Source: Bacillota bacterium (GTDB taxonomy: Bacteria; Bacillota; Clostridia; Oscillospirales; Ruminococcaceae). Taken from it: DNA of 64,000 bases. Positions within the stretch are counted from its first letter, which is position 1. Every line of letters begins with the position of its first letter. The notes beneath the pieces are model-generated. The model ran no database searches. It saw only the letters and a list, made by a program, of their open reading frames with translations, and was not told the origin of the DNA. The position numbers and the translations under genes are program-made. The DNA is taken from assembly GCA_023391875.1 (NCBI GenBank), contig JAEWAB010000001.1, forward strand, positions 95,097 through 159,096, written 5' to 3'. Positions 1 through 9,016 of the stretch are shown one piece after another.

Positions 1-796
1 TTAATACCATAAGCAGGTTAGAAGAACCGGTCATGAGCGCGGCGTCTCCGTACCCGCTTACCCCCATACCAAGCATACCCACCGAGGAGTCGATTCCCGC
101 CTGTGCGACTATCGTTTCGGTATCCAGCCCAAGCTCTTTGGCCGCAAAGGGCGAGAGGCTTCCTATCTTGTCACCGACGGCATATACATGGTCGGACGGG
201 AATTTTGCAATGGCATCCGGCAGGCCGATAGCGTTATAAAAGCTTGCGGGAAAACCTTTTTCGCGGTTATTGTAACCCCAGTTACAGGCGGTATTGATAT
301 TGACGGACCATTTACCCGTGAGCATGTAGGTCATCCAGTCCTGATACTCGCAAAACACCTCGGCCTGTTGGTAATTTTCCAGCTCATTATGCTTAAGCCA
401 CAGCAGCTTGCAGGGCATCCACTCCGCCGAAAGATGCTCGCCGGTAAGCCTTGCAATCTCCTCTGCCTGTGCAAAGGCTCGAACATCCATCCAGATGATG
501 CTGTCGCGTAAGGGGAGCCCATTCCTTGCACACACTACAACACTGCAGCAGGTAGTAGCGGTAGCAATGCCGAGGATGCGTTCTTTTGCAATCCCCGTCT
601 TGCCCATAATTTCGGCTATGCACTGCTTTAGCGCCTGCCACCAGCTAGCGGGGCTTTGCTCCGCCCAGCCGTTGTGCGGGCGTCGGGTTTCATACTCGCA
701 CTGGGCAAAGCCAAGCACTGTTCCCACACTATCGTAAAAGCAGCATCGAATACCTCCGGTGCCGCCGTCCACGCCTATCAATACATCTCGCTTCAT
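1..796 (-). CDS. FGGY-family carbohydrate kinase, 3' end outside window
   Basis: The first 265 residues of an FGGY sugar kinase are encoded leftward from the ATG at 794-796; the usual length is about 500 residues, so the C-terminal half lies outside the window. Seen: the N-terminal phosphate-binding motif GVDGGTGG (about residues 8-15), the WAEQSP segment typical of xylulokinase-like members, and the substrate-side motif QAGIDSSVGMLG near residue 240. The enzyme should phosphorylate a sugar or polyol with ATP in the cytosol; the substrate cannot be told from this half. It is the last visible gene of the leftward nucleoside operon, so a pentose derived from nucleosides is a reasonable inference. 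Confidence 0.85.
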   Translation of the reverse strand, partial: MKRDVLIGVDGGTGGIRCCFYDSVGTVLGFAQCEYETRRPHNGWAEQSPASWWQALKQCIAEIMGKTGIAKERILGIATATTCCSVVVCARNGLPLRDSIIWMDVRAFAQAEEIARLTGEHLSAEWMPCKLLWLKHNELENYQQAEVFCEYQDWMTYMLTGKWSVNINTACNWGYNNREKGFPASFYNAIGLPDAIAKFPSDHVYAVGDKIGSLSPFAAKELGLDTETIVAQAGIDSSVGMLGMGVSGYGDAALMTGSSNLLMVL

Positions 797-850
797 AAAC
801 CCATAACACTCCTAAACCCAAAAGCCGCGCTCAATTCTTCCGACGGCCTG

Positions 851-1948
851 CTAAAAGCGGCTGAGGTTAAATTGACTGTCTAAACGGCTTATAAATTCGG
901 CTACCAAAAGGCCGGTCTGCTCTAAATCGGAAAGGTCGAGCATCTCCATCTGAGAATGGCTGTAGCGGTCCGGCGTACCCATGTCGAGACAGGGAATGCC
1001 CATATCCTCCAGCTGGATGTACGCCGTATCGGAGAGCGCTCCCCGCGCCGCGCTGCGCTGGATGTGAATGCCCTTTTCCTGCGCACAGGTCTTGATAAGG
1101 TCGAACATGCCTTTGTGCGCAACACAGCCGTTCAGCGTGCCCTTGCCATGGAAGTTAAAGAGCGTAACACCCGGGCCGCCGCCAAGTACCACGTTGTTAT
1201 ATCCCTTCTGGTCGGGGGTGTCTCCGGCACCGGGGCCAAGCAGGCAGATTGCCATATCCGCCTTGACAGTTCTCTGTGCCATCATCGCCCCGCGCGCGTT
1301 AAATTCTTCCCACACCGTACCTACAAGGTGTACGGTGGCGGCATGCGGTACCTGCGAGATTATAGACGCCACATGCAGAAGGCTTACAAGACCGGAGGCG
1401 TCATCCATATAGGTTCCGGCCACGCGGTCACCCTGAAGCTCAAAAAAGTTATTGCCGTAGGTAACGGGGCAGCCCACCTCAACTCCCAGCGCCAAAACCT
1501 CTTCGCGGCTGTTGGCACCGATATCGATCCATAACGAGGAAAGCGGGTCGGCCTTATCTTTATCCGCTCCGCTCATCACATGATAGGCCTTCGTGCCAAT
1601 CACGCCGGGGATATAGCTTCCCTGCTCCGTACCCACATTGACGGCTATAGCCTGTACCAGTTTCTCCGGTACGCCGCCCATGCGCTCCACCTTTAAAAAG
1701 CCGCGTTCATCGATAGCGGTTATGATAAAGCCTATAACGTCCATGTGCGCAAATACCATCAGGGCAGGGGCGCTCGGGTCGGTGCCCTCAAAGGTAGCGA
1801 TGACATTGCCGATACGGTCGATTGCTACCTTCTCCGTATACTGCTTCATATCGGCGCTGAAAAGCTTCGCCATACGCGATTCATATCCCGAAAGGCGGAT
1901 AACCGACATATATTCCTTCAGCTTGGCTTTAAGGCTCACCTTATTCAT
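851..1948 (-). CDS. M42-family metallopeptidase (glutamyl aminopeptidase-like)
   Basis: A 365-residue cytosolic di-metal aminopeptidase of family M42, close to the family's usual 340-370 residues. Visible: AHMD with a metal-binding His near residue 68, GTYMDDASG with the bridging Asp near 182, the catalytic Glu pair in VWEEF near 214-215, SDTAYIQ, and a C-terminal TPDRYSHSQ that supplies the last His ligand. The ATG overlaps the stop of the nucleoside hydrolase upstream (ATGA), so the two are translationally coupled. A peptidase in a nucleoside operon is unexpected; some M42-like proteins could act on other amide substrates, but the sequence does not show that. Confidence 0.85.
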   Translation of the reverse strand: MNKVSLKAKLKEYMSVIRLSGYESRMAKLFSADMKQYTEKVAIDRIGNVIATFEGTDPSAPALMVFAHMDVIGFIITAIDERGFLKVERMGGVPEKLVQAIAVNVGTEQGSYIPGVIGTKAYHVMSGADKDKADPLSSLWIDIGANSREEVLALGVEVGCPVTYGNNFFELQGDRVAGTYMDDASGLVSLLHVASIISQVPHAATVHLVGTVWEEFNARGAMMAQRTVKADMAICLLGPGAGDTPDQKGYNNVVLGGGPGVTLFNFHGKGTLNGCVAHKGMFDLIKTCAQEKGIHIQRSAARGALSDTAYIQLEDMGIPCLDMGTPDRYSHSQMEMLDLSDLEQTGLLVAEFISRLDSQFNLSRF

Positions 1949-2862
1949 GCGTAATACCTCACTGTTTCCTCCACCATACGAAAAAACCGCTCGCGGTCGG
2001 AACCAAGCGCCACAAACGCGTTAGGCTTGCGCTTAAGCAGGTTGTCCTTATCCACAAGGGTTTTCCCCGAAGTGAATTCTCCCTTGGTTTCTACATCCAC
2101 AAAATACTCGCTCCCCGTTAATACGGAGGGGTCTATTACGGCAGCGGCCGCCAACGCATCAAACATTACCATTCCCTCTGGCGGAAGCGGTGTGCCGGGG
2201 TAGTTCATCAGCCCACACACAAACTCCGAGCACGGCGTTTTAATGGCTTTAAGTTTTGCCAGCTCATTTTCATACAACGGGGTGCTGTAGCAGGCGTCTA
2301 AACCTACCATGGTAATGGGTATGCCGCTGCGGAATACTATCTGCGCGGCCTCCGGGTCGGTATAGATATTAAACTCGGCGCAGGGGCTTGCGTTACCGCC
2401 GTTGCACGCGCCGCCCATGAGGGTAATGCGCGAAATCATGGGCATAACATCGGGATGGGTACGCAGCAGCAGCGCAATATTGGTAAGCGGGCCGGTTGCC
2501 AGAATCTGCAGCCTGCCCTTTTGGGCAACGGCTTCCCTATATAAAATTTCTATGGCGCTCTCGGGTATCGCTTTTTTGTTTGTATCCGGCAGCACGGCAC
2601 TGCCAAGGCCGGATACGCCGTTAATCCAGTCGGGGGCGGGCTCAAAGGTCTTCATTAAAGGGTATGCCCCCTGCGCCACGATGGTGTGGATGTGAAAGTA
2701 ATCAACAATCCTCAGCGCGTTACGGGTATTTACCTCAATATTCTGGTTGCCCGCAACCGTGGTAATGGCTCTTACATCAAGCGCATCTGCTGCAAACACC
2801 ATCAGAATGGCGAGCGCGTCATCCGTACCCGGATCACAGTCGATAATCAGCGGAATTCTCAT
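1945..2862 (-). CDS. Inosine-uridine-preferring nucleoside hydrolase (copy 1)
   Basis: A 305-residue member of the IU-nucleoside hydrolase family, which cleaves the N-glycosidic bond of ribonucleosides to free base plus ribose. Seen: the N-terminal calcium-binding signature DCDPGTDDALA, the ATGPLTNIA segment, the MGGA loop and the EFNIYTDPEAA motif, all in normal order. GGAG precedes the ATG by 7 nt. It overlaps the M42 gene by 4 nt and follows a second hydrolase paralogue by 12 nt. With the transporter upstream, its role is to split imported nucleosides. Purine versus pyrimidine preference cannot be read from the sequence. Confidence 0.93.
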   Translation of the reverse strand: MRIPLIIDCDPGTDDALAILMVFAADALDVRAITTVAGNQNIEVNTRNALRIVDYFHIHTIVAQGAYPLMKTFEPAPDWINGVSGLGSAVLPDTNKKAIPESAIEILYREAVAQKGRLQILATGPLTNIALLLRTHPDVMPMISRITLMGGACNGGNASPCAEFNIYTDPEAAQIVFRSGIPITMVGLDACYSTPLYENELAKLKAIKTPCSEFVCGLMNYPGTPLPPEGMVMFDALAAAAVIDPSVLTGSEYFVDVETKGEFTSGKTLVDKDNLLKRKPNAFVALGSDRERFFRMVEETVRYYA

Positions 2863-2874
2863 TCATATTCTCCT

Positions 2875-3801
2875 TTATTGCTGAAAGCTTTGCACGGCAG
2901 AGATAAAAAGCTTCACAAACGCCTCTCGGTCAACCTCAAACGCCACCTTGGCATTACTGGGTAGACCGGTCATATGCTTATAATCCACCACCGTACAGCC
3001 TCTGGAGAGTTCTCCTTTGGTTTCGACCTCTACATGACAATCTTTTGTGGTAAAGAGCGATGGCTGCATAACATAGGCTACCGCGCACAGATCGTGCATG
3101 TTTACCACCGAAAGGCCGATAGAGTGATGAAAGTCCATGTAATAATCGAGCATATCGGCAATCAGGGTTGAAACACGGGCACCGATGCCCCGAATGGCCT
3201 CGATATCGGCGGGCGTAAAAAAGGCTCGGGTGGTGACGTCCAGCCCATGCATTACGATAGGTACGCCCGCGCGGAATACGGCGCTGGCCGCCTCGGGGTC
3301 TACATAGATATTAAACTCGGCAGACGGGCTTTGGTTGCCCCCAAAGCAGGCTCCCCCCATCAGCGAGATGTACTCTATGCGGCTTTTCAGTAATGGATAG
3401 GCGGTTAAAAATGCTGCGATGTTGGTAAGCGGGCCGGTTGCTATGATGACCACAGGCGTGCTGCTTTCCTCCGTTACGCGGCGCATAAGCTCTACGGCGC
3501 TACACTCGCAGGGCGGGAAGGCGCCGGGCAAAACCCTGCCTGCAAGCCCCTCGTTGCCATGCACCTCGGGTGCCGTCACAAGCGGGCGCAACAGCGGCCC
3601 CGGCGCACCCGCCGCAACAGCGGTTTGTTTGCCCAAAAAGCTGAGTAGGCCTATCGCGTTGTTGAGGGTTTCCTTAAGCTCTTGGTTGCCACCTGCAACC
3701 GTAACAGCCCGAATGTCCAGCTCCTTGCTGTAAAAGGCCAGCAAAAGCGCCAGTGCATCGTCTATTCCGGGGTCACAGTCGAAGATAATGGTTTTAGGCA
3801 T
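2875..3801 (-). CDS. Inosine-uridine-preferring nucleoside hydrolase (copy 2)
   Basis: A second nucleoside hydrolase of 308 residues, clearly a paralogue of the next gene. The signature DCDPGIDDALALL lies at the N-terminus; ATGPLTNIAAF, MGGACFGGN and EFNIYVDPEAA follow in the same order. The start has an AAGGAG site 8 nt upstream. The two paralogues have diverged in the active-site C-terminal region (HGLDVTTRAFF here, VGLDACYSTPL in copy 1), which suggests different nucleoside preferences. It lies 27 nt downstream of the permease gene, in the same operon. Confidence 0.93.
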   Translation of the reverse strand: MPKTIIFDCDPGIDDALALLLAFYSKELDIRAVTVAGGNQELKETLNNAIGLLSFLGKQTAVAAGAPGPLLRPLVTAPEVHGNEGLAGRVLPGAFPPCECSAVELMRRVTEESSTPVVIIATGPLTNIAAFLTAYPLLKSRIEYISLMGGACFGGNQSPSAEFNIYVDPEAASAVFRAGVPIVMHGLDVTTRAFFTPADIEAIRGIGARVSTLIADMLDYYMDFHHSIGLSVVNMHDLCAVAYVMQPSLFTTKDCHVEVETKGELSRGCTVVDYKHMTGLPSNAKVAFEVDREAFVKLFISAVQSFQQ

Positions 3802-3828
3802 AATGAGTTCTCCTTTTTATGCAATGGA

Positions 3829-4788
3829 CTATTGAACGGCAGTAGCTTCGGCCGTGTATTTCGATGCTTTGGCCTTGCGGTTCTTTTTTGCGGCATACTG
3901 CACAGAATAGATGGTAATGCCCAAAAGAGTAACGACGTATGGAATCATCTGTACAAACTGCGCGGGTACGCGCAGCACCTGCAAGGAGTTGGAGAGCGCG
4001 TCGGCGCAGCCGAACAGCAGTGCGGCCGCACAGGTACCCCACGGCGTTACCTGCCCCATAGAGCTTGCGGCCAGCGCGATAAAGCCTCTGCCGGAGGTCA
4101 TGTTCGCCGTAAAGCTGTTCATGTAGCCCATCGATAAAAAGGCACCCGCAAACCCCGCGCAAACCCCGCTGATTAACAGCGCCGTGTATCGAACCCTTCT
4201 TACATCGATGCCCACGGATGTAACGGCGTGTTCGTTCTCGCCCACCGCGCGTATGCGCAGGCCCGTTTGCGTTCTATAGATAAAAACGCTGAACAGTGCA
4301 ACAAATATAAACGCAAGATAGGTTAGGACGTTCTGCCCCGAGATGATTTCTCCCAAGATGGGAATGTCCTTAATAAACGGGATATCCCATTTAGGAAAGC
4401 TTACACTCTTAAGCGCCGTAGAAGCGCCTTTGTCGCCCGTAATCATAAATAATGCAAAAACGGTTCCGCCCTTGGCGATGATATTGACTGAAAGGCCGCT
4501 TAATATATTGTGCGTTTTAAGGTTTAACGAAAAGTAAGCCAAAATAAGCGCCATCAGCATGCTTATCAAGATGGCGCCCAGCAGCCCAACAATTGCGCTC
4601 TGGCTCCATGCACTGAATACCACGCCCGCAAGGGCTGCGGAAAGCATCATTCCCTCAATGCCGATGTTAACCACGCCGGCTTTTTCTGAAACTACTGCCG
4701 CCATACCTGCAAAGATAAGCGGGGTACTTACACGCAGCACGGAATGGGCAAAAGCCGTGGTGAAAACAACACTAAAAAATTGTTCCAT
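3829..4788 (-). CDS. Nucleoside ABC transporter permease (NupQ/YufQ-like)
   Basis: A 319-residue polytopic membrane protein of the BPD_transp_2 (RbsC-like) permease family. The N-terminal segment reads AGVVNIGIEGMML, the sequence typical of BMP-associated nucleoside permeases, and hydrophobic helices fill the rest. It pairs with the longer permease immediately upstream; their stop and start codons overlap (TAATG). Together with the ATPase and lipoprotein it forms an importer in the cytoplasmic membrane. Family knowledge (B. subtilis guanosine transporter, PnrA-type purine transport) and the two nucleoside hydrolases point to nucleosides as substrate. Confidence 0.9.
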   Translation of the reverse strand: MEQFFSVVFTTAFAHSVLRVSTPLIFAGMAAVVSEKAGVVNIGIEGMMLSAALAGVVFSAWSQSAIVGLLGAILISMLMALILAYFSLNLKTHNILSGLSVNIIAKGGTVFALFMITGDKGASTALKSVSFPKWDIPFIKDIPILGEIISGQNVLTYLAFIFVALFSVFIYRTQTGLRIRAVGENEHAVTSVGIDVRRVRYTALLISGVCAGFAGAFLSMGYMNSFTANMTSGRGFIALAASSMGQVTPWGTCAAALLFGCADALSNSLQVLRVPAQFVQMIPYVVTLLGITIYSVQYAAKKNRKAKASKYTAEATAVQ

Positions 4789-5921
4789 TACGCTTCCTCC
4801 TGTTGCGCTTCTTTGAGTGCCTTCGTGGAATGTACCACCATCTTGTGCTTCCAGCGGGAAAGGAATGCGGCAGCCGTAACCAGCAGCATGACAATGCCCT
4901 GTATGATATACACCGCTTCGTTTGGTACATCATTGGTTCGCGCCATAATATCGGTTCCCACACGCAGGTAGGCGAGGAAGAATGCGCCAAGCGGTACAAG
5001 GGCGGGATTGTTGGCGGCAAGAATGGCAACTGTCATACCGTCAAAGCCATAGCCGGGGGTATCCTGCCACTGAAAACGGTCATACATGCCAAGAATCTCG
5101 GCTGTTCCACCCATACCCGCAATGGCGCCGCCAATCACCTGGCACATGAATATAACCATAAAGGTGTTGATGCCCGAGTATTCGGCGAACTGCTTGTTGC
5201 TGCCGGTCATGCGAATGGCATAGCCCCATTTGGTTTTATAAAGAAGTATCGTTACCACAACCACCATCGCGAGTGCGATGATAAGCCCAAGATGAATCTT
5301 GGTACCCTTCACAAAGCGGAGAAGCCTTGCCGAATCAGGAATCGAGAAGGACGCGAGAAAGCCGGAATTCGGGTCTCGGATAACATTGAGCAGTATAAAC
5401 AGCCCTATGAAAACAAGTACATAGTTAAACATCATCGATACAACAAACTCGTTGGTGTTCCATTTTGCTTTTAGAAAGCCCGGTATTATACCGCACAGAC
5501 CGCCTACGATGGTTCCCACAATCAACGCGCCTGCCGGCCCAAGTGAAGCGCCGATGCCGGTGTTCAGCACAAAGGTAACCGCTATTAAAGAGCCGAAAAA
5601 GAATCCGCCGTCACCAATCAGGCTAAACTGCTTTGCCTGAAACATAACGCAGGCAGCAAGCCCCGTAAAGATGAGCGGTATTGCGGTTTCCACCACATTG
5701 CCCATTCTTCGCACCGAGGTAAACGGCCCGCCGATGAATGCCGCCAGTGCCTTCGTAGGCTCTTTGCTTACCAGCAGGATGATGATAAACACGATACCCA
5801 GGGAAATGAGAATGGCAATGAGGGTGCGAACTACCGAGAAGAGCCTGTTCTGGTTCTTGTTGCTCATAAAGAATGCTTTCATAACCGCCGCCATGCCGGC
5901 CGTTGATTTTTTACCGTTCAT
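4788..5921 (-). CDS. Nucleoside ABC transporter permease (NupP/YufP-like)
   Basis: A 377-residue membrane permease, the larger partner of the downstream permease. It carries an N-terminal cytosolic stretch of about 30 residues, a long hydrophobic first helix (residues about 31-50), and the motifs FSLIGDGGFFFG and FLKAKWNTNEFVVSMMFNY, which resemble the family's conserved loop that contacts the ATPase. The RBS is GGGAGGG. It overlaps the end of the ATPase gene by 11 nt and the next permease by 1 nt, typical of a coupled transporter operon. Confidence 0.9.
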   Translation of the reverse strand: MNGKKSTAGMAAVMKAFFMSNKNQNRLFSVVRTLIAILISLGIVFIIILLVSKEPTKALAAFIGGPFTSVRRMGNVVETAIPLIFTGLAACVMFQAKQFSLIGDGGFFFGSLIAVTFVLNTGIGASLGPAGALIVGTIVGGLCGIIPGFLKAKWNTNEFVVSMMFNYVLVFIGLFILLNVIRDPNSGFLASFSIPDSARLLRFVKGTKIHLGLIIALAMVVVVTILLYKTKWGYAIRMTGSNKQFAEYSGINTFMVIFMCQVIGGAIAGMGGTAEILGMYDRFQWQDTPGYGFDGMTVAILAANNPALVPLGAFFLAYLRVGTDIMARTNDVPNEAVYIIQGIVMLLVTAAAFLSRWKHKMVVHSTKALKEAQQEEA

Positions 5922-7470
5922 GCAGAACCCTCCCCGTTATTTCTTCCTTGGGCTGCCGTTTTAAACCGAGCATATAAAAGCCGAGCTCATCCTCGGTAAC
6001 ATCCTTTGTGTTTTCGAAATAAGCGGCTATCTCGCCACCGTAGAGCACAATGAGATTATCGCTAAGCTCAAGCACCTCGTTTAAATCGGCCGAAACCAGA
6101 AGGGTCGCCGCGCCGTTATCACGTATCTCCACAAGCCGTTTATGTATAAACTCGGTCGCGCCCACGTCCACTCCGCGGGAGGGCTGATTGGCCACCATCA
6201 CCACGGGGCCGCTGGAAAACTCCCTTGCGACAACCACCTTCTGCATATTGCCGCCGGAGAGCATACCGGCTTGTTGGGTTGGTGAATCGCATTTAATCAA
6301 AAAATTCTTGATAAGCGCTTTGGTTGTACTGCGAATCGCTTTGGATTTTAAAAATGGGCCTACGGAAAATGCCGAATCGTTAAGCTTATCGGAGATCAGA
6401 TTCTCTTCTATCGTACCGTCGCTGGCCATACCCATTGCAATGCGATCCTCCGGGATATGTGACACGCCGCATGCACGAATTTTTCTAATCGACAGCGTGT
6501 TAGCCTTTTTACCGTTTATAAGCACCGTTCCCGAAGTGATGCGTCGCAAGCCGGTAATGCACTCCACAAGCTCCAACTGGCCGTTACCTTCAACACCGGC
6601 CACGCCAAGAATCTCACCGCGGCGTATACTCAGGCTAAGGTCTTTAAGCATATATTTGCCTTCTTCGTTCACACAGTTAAGGTTACGGATTTCAAGCGCC
6701 TTCTTCTTGGGCTTGGCAGGGGCTTTTTCAATGGTTTTCACCACATCCCGCCCAACCATCAGCTTTGAAATATCCGTTTCCTCCATGGTGGAAACATCAT
6801 ATACGCCAATACTGCGCCCGTTTTTCATGATCGTGATCCGGTCACAGATCTGCTTGATCTCCTTGAGCTTGTGTGAGATAAAGATAATGGTGTGGCCAGC
6901 CTCCTTAAAAAGCTTAAGCTCTTTAAATAACTCGTCCGTTTCTTGCGGGGTAAGCACCGCGGTTGGCTCGTCGAGGATTAATATCTTTGCGCCGCGCGCA
7001 AGCGCTTTTAGAATCTCTACCTTCTGCTTGATGCCTATTGGAATATCGGCAATCTTTGCGCTGGGGTTTACCGCAAAGTTATACTTTTGCGCAAGCTCCT
7101 TGGTTCGCTTGACCGCCGTTTCTTTATCAAAAAAACCGTTCTTTTTCGGTTCCATTCCCAAAAATATGTTCTCGGCTACCGTCAGCGAGGGAACAAGCAT
7201 AAAGTGCTGGTGCACCATGCCTATACCATACCCAATTGCCTCAGTAGGAGACGCAATGGTAATCTTTTGCCCATTAAGGTATATTTCGCCCTCCTCCGGC
7301 TGAAACTCACCGAACAATATATTCATGAGCGTTGATTTGCCCGCTCCGTTTTCCCCCATCAGTGCGTGGATTTCTCCGGCCTTAACTGAAAAATCAACAT
7401 CCTTGTTTGCCATAATGCCGTTTGGGTATATCTTAGTAATTCCAACCATCTTTAAAACATCGTCATTCAA
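5911..7470 (-). CDS. Nucleoside ABC transporter ATP-binding protein (NupO/YufO-like, two NBDs)
   Basis: A 519-residue protein with two fused nucleotide-binding domains of the MglA/RbsA type. NBD1 has Walker A GENGAGKST near residue 40, a Q-loop, and Walker B LILDEPTAVLTPQE. NBD2 (from about residue 260) has the degenerate Walker A GVEGNGQ and the signature LSGGNMQK, as usual for this subgroup, in which the second site is altered. It energises import of nucleosides by the two permeases that follow. A 45-nt hairpin in the 120-nt gap upstream separates it from the lipoprotein gene. Confidence 0.93.
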   Translation of the reverse strand: MNDDVLKMVGITKIYPNGIMANKDVDFSVKAGEIHALMGENGAGKSTLMNILFGEFQPEEGEIYLNGQKITIASPTEAIGYGIGMVHQHFMLVPSLTVAENIFLGMEPKKNGFFDKETAVKRTKELAQKYNFAVNPSAKIADIPIGIKQKVEILKALARGAKILILDEPTAVLTPQETDELFKELKLFKEAGHTIIFISHKLKEIKQICDRITIMKNGRSIGVYDVSTMEETDISKLMVGRDVVKTIEKAPAKPKKKALEIRNLNCVNEEGKYMLKDLSLSIRRGEILGVAGVEGNGQLELVECITGLRRITSGTVLINGKKANTLSIRKIRACGVSHIPEDRIAMGMASDGTIEENLISDKLNDSAFSVGPFLKSKAIRSTTKALIKNFLIKCDSPTQQAGMLSGGNMQKVVVAREFSSGPVVMVANQPSRGVDVGATEFIHKRLVEIRDNGAATLLVSADLNEVLELSDNLIVLYGGEIAAYFENTKDVTEDELGFYMLGLKRQPKEEITGRVLHER

Positions 7471-7536
7471 GGTGATTCACCCCGGCTTCTATGATATTTT
7501 GGTTTTGACCGTATGTCGGGAACATTTGTGAAAAAT

Positions 7537-7581
7537 GAATACCGCCCCCTGCGGTACCAACACCACAGGGGGAGTGTATTC
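7537..7581 (-). terminator. Intercistronic hairpin between lipoprotein and ABC genes
   Basis: On the minus strand, GAATAC...CCCCCTG pairs with CAGGGGG...GTATTC around a loop rich in GT, followed by a weak ATTTTT run. Such partial terminators or 3' stabilising hairpins commonly allow more substrate-binding lipoprotein than membrane components. The pairing is seen; the role is inferred. Confidence 0.6.
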
Positions 7582-7590
7582 AGATAACAC

Positions 7591-8733
7591 TTAAGGCTTT
7601 ACAGCATCGATAATGGCTGTGATTTCACTGGTCTCTTTGCCGAATGCGGTGGATACTTTGATCTCGCCGGAGATGATCTTTGCAGCAGCTGCAGTAATCT
7701 CATCTCTTACATCCGCAGGAACGATTTCCTGATAATACTTGTTATCGCTTAAGCCTACCGCTTCTTCAGCAAGGCCAAGGGTTTCGGCTGTACCCCATTT
7801 GAGGGTGCCGGCGTTGATCATATCAAAGGCTCTCACGAGGGAGTTGTCCACCCTCTTCATGACGGAGGCGGGAATCTGCTTGGATTTATCGGGGTCTGAA
7901 CCATCGAAGATCATGGCTTGGTCGGAGTCTACGCCGATAGCGAATTTGCCCTGTTCCTTGGCCGCGTCAAGCGTGCCCAGGCCCGCTGCGCCCGCTGCGG
8001 TGAACACGATGTCTATACCCTGGTTGTACTGCGCGAGCGCCATTTCTTTGCACTTTGCACTGTCGGTATAGCTGCCGATATAAGCAGCGGAAACCTTAAT
8101 GTCCTTGTTTATGTATTGAGCACCTTCAATATAGCCAAGCAGGAAGTCGTTGATTACTGCGCCGTCCGCGCCGCCGAGGAAGCCAAGCTTGCCAGTTTTG
8201 GAAAGTTTGGCACCCATCATGCCTGCGAGGAAGGAGGCCTCGTTCTGCTTGTAGTTGATGCTGTATACGTTGGAGTAATCAGCTTTGGTGTAATCTACTG
8301 CAGCGTCGAAGATGATGTATTTCTTATCGGGGAAATCTTTTGCAACGTTCTCAAACGGCTCTTGCAGCATCCAGCCGCTGCCGATGATAATGTCATAGTC
8401 GCCTTCAGATGCATCCAACACGTTGGTTTCGTACTTAGAGGAATCGGCGCCCATTTCGATAACCTTTACTTCAGTGCCGTATTTTTGAGTAACGGCCTGC
8501 ATGCCGGCATTGGAAGAGTCGAGGAACGACATGTCGCCTAAGTTACCGGAGAGCAGCAGGGCTACCTTTAAGGGTTCTGTGGCAGGTGCTTCCCCTGAAG
8601 GTGCCTCGGAAGCGGCCTCGGAAGAAGCGGGAGCAGGCGCGGAAGATGCTGCCGCGGCACCACCGGAGCAACCCGTGAGGGCTACGGAAAGCGCCATGAT
8701 AGCTGCCAAAATGATTGAAACAGTTTTTCTCAT
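7591..8733 (-). CDS. BMP-family nucleoside-binding lipoprotein
   Basis: A 380-residue solute-binding lipoprotein of the BMP (PnrA/TmpC-like) family. The N-terminus MRKTVSIILAAIMALSVALTGC is a type II signal peptide with lipobox LTGC; a Ser/Ala/Glu-rich linker of about 30 residues follows, then the BMP domain beginning KVALLLSGNLGDMSF. It should be anchored on the outer face of the membrane, capture nucleosides and deliver them to the permeases. GGAGGT lies 7 nt before the ATG. It is the first gene of the leftward transporter/hydrolase operon. Confidence 0.93.
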   Translation of the reverse strand: MRKTVSIILAAIMALSVALTGCSGGAAAASSAPAPASSEAASEAPSGEAPATEPLKVALLLSGNLGDMSFLDSSNAGMQAVTQKYGTEVKVIEMGADSSKYETNVLDASEGDYDIIIGSGWMLQEPFENVAKDFPDKKYIIFDAAVDYTKADYSNVYSINYKQNEASFLAGMMGAKLSKTGKLGFLGGADGAVINDFLLGYIEGAQYINKDIKVSAAYIGSYTDSAKCKEMALAQYNQGIDIVFTAAGAAGLGTLDAAKEQGKFAIGVDSDQAMIFDGSDPDKSKQIPASVMKRVDNSLVRAFDMINAGTLKWGTAETLGLAEEAVGLSDNKYYQEIVPADVRDEITAAAAKIISGEIKVSTAFGKETSEITAIIDAVKP

Positions 8734-8761
8734 AATTTTACCTCCAACTTTTTTATCTATG

Positions 8762-8786
8762 ATTATACGGAATGATTAGTTTCCGT
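8762..8786 (-). promoter_or_regulatory. Putative promoter -10 and operator of the nucleoside transport operon
   Basis: On the minus strand a perfect TATAAT occupies 8762-8767, 28 nt before the lipoprotein start codon. Just upstream is an inverted repeat ACGGAA-N8-TTCCGT (8767-8786) that abuts the -10 and covers the spacer. No good -35 is visible. The arrangement suits a repressor site; the DeoR-type regulator encoded at 9879 is the obvious candidate, by proximity only. Confidence 0.55.
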
Positions 8787-8812
8787 ATTTACATAAATTG
8801 TTAAGTATCCAC

Positions 8813-8860
8813 ATAAAAAAACAAAGGCCCATTTTGTGATTGTAAAATGACGCCTTTGTG
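8813..8860 (-). terminator. Rho-independent terminator of the deoR-like/btpA-like transcript
   Basis: Minus strand: ACAAAGGC and CATTTT pair with AAAATG and GCCTTTGT (small internal bulge), followed by a T-rich run. It sits between the stop of the BtpA-like gene and the lipoprotein promoter, so it separates the two leftward units. The stretch 8861-9016 holds nothing else recognisable. Confidence 0.8.
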
Positions 8861-9016
8861 ATTTACAAAAAATTTAATTCATCTATTTATTCCCTCATTG
8901 AAGTGTCGTTAAGACCAACGTAGGGTTGTTTTGAGATTCCATACAGCAGCTTTTTGTTTGCAGTTTGGTTTTCCCCGTAAAATTACGACATTGTATTTTT
9001 ACAGATAGCGCAACGA

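Noticed and set aside
7918..8541. 207-residue plus-strand frame opposite the BMP lipoprotein gene
   Set aside because: Antisense to a well-supported gene, no ribosome site or family.
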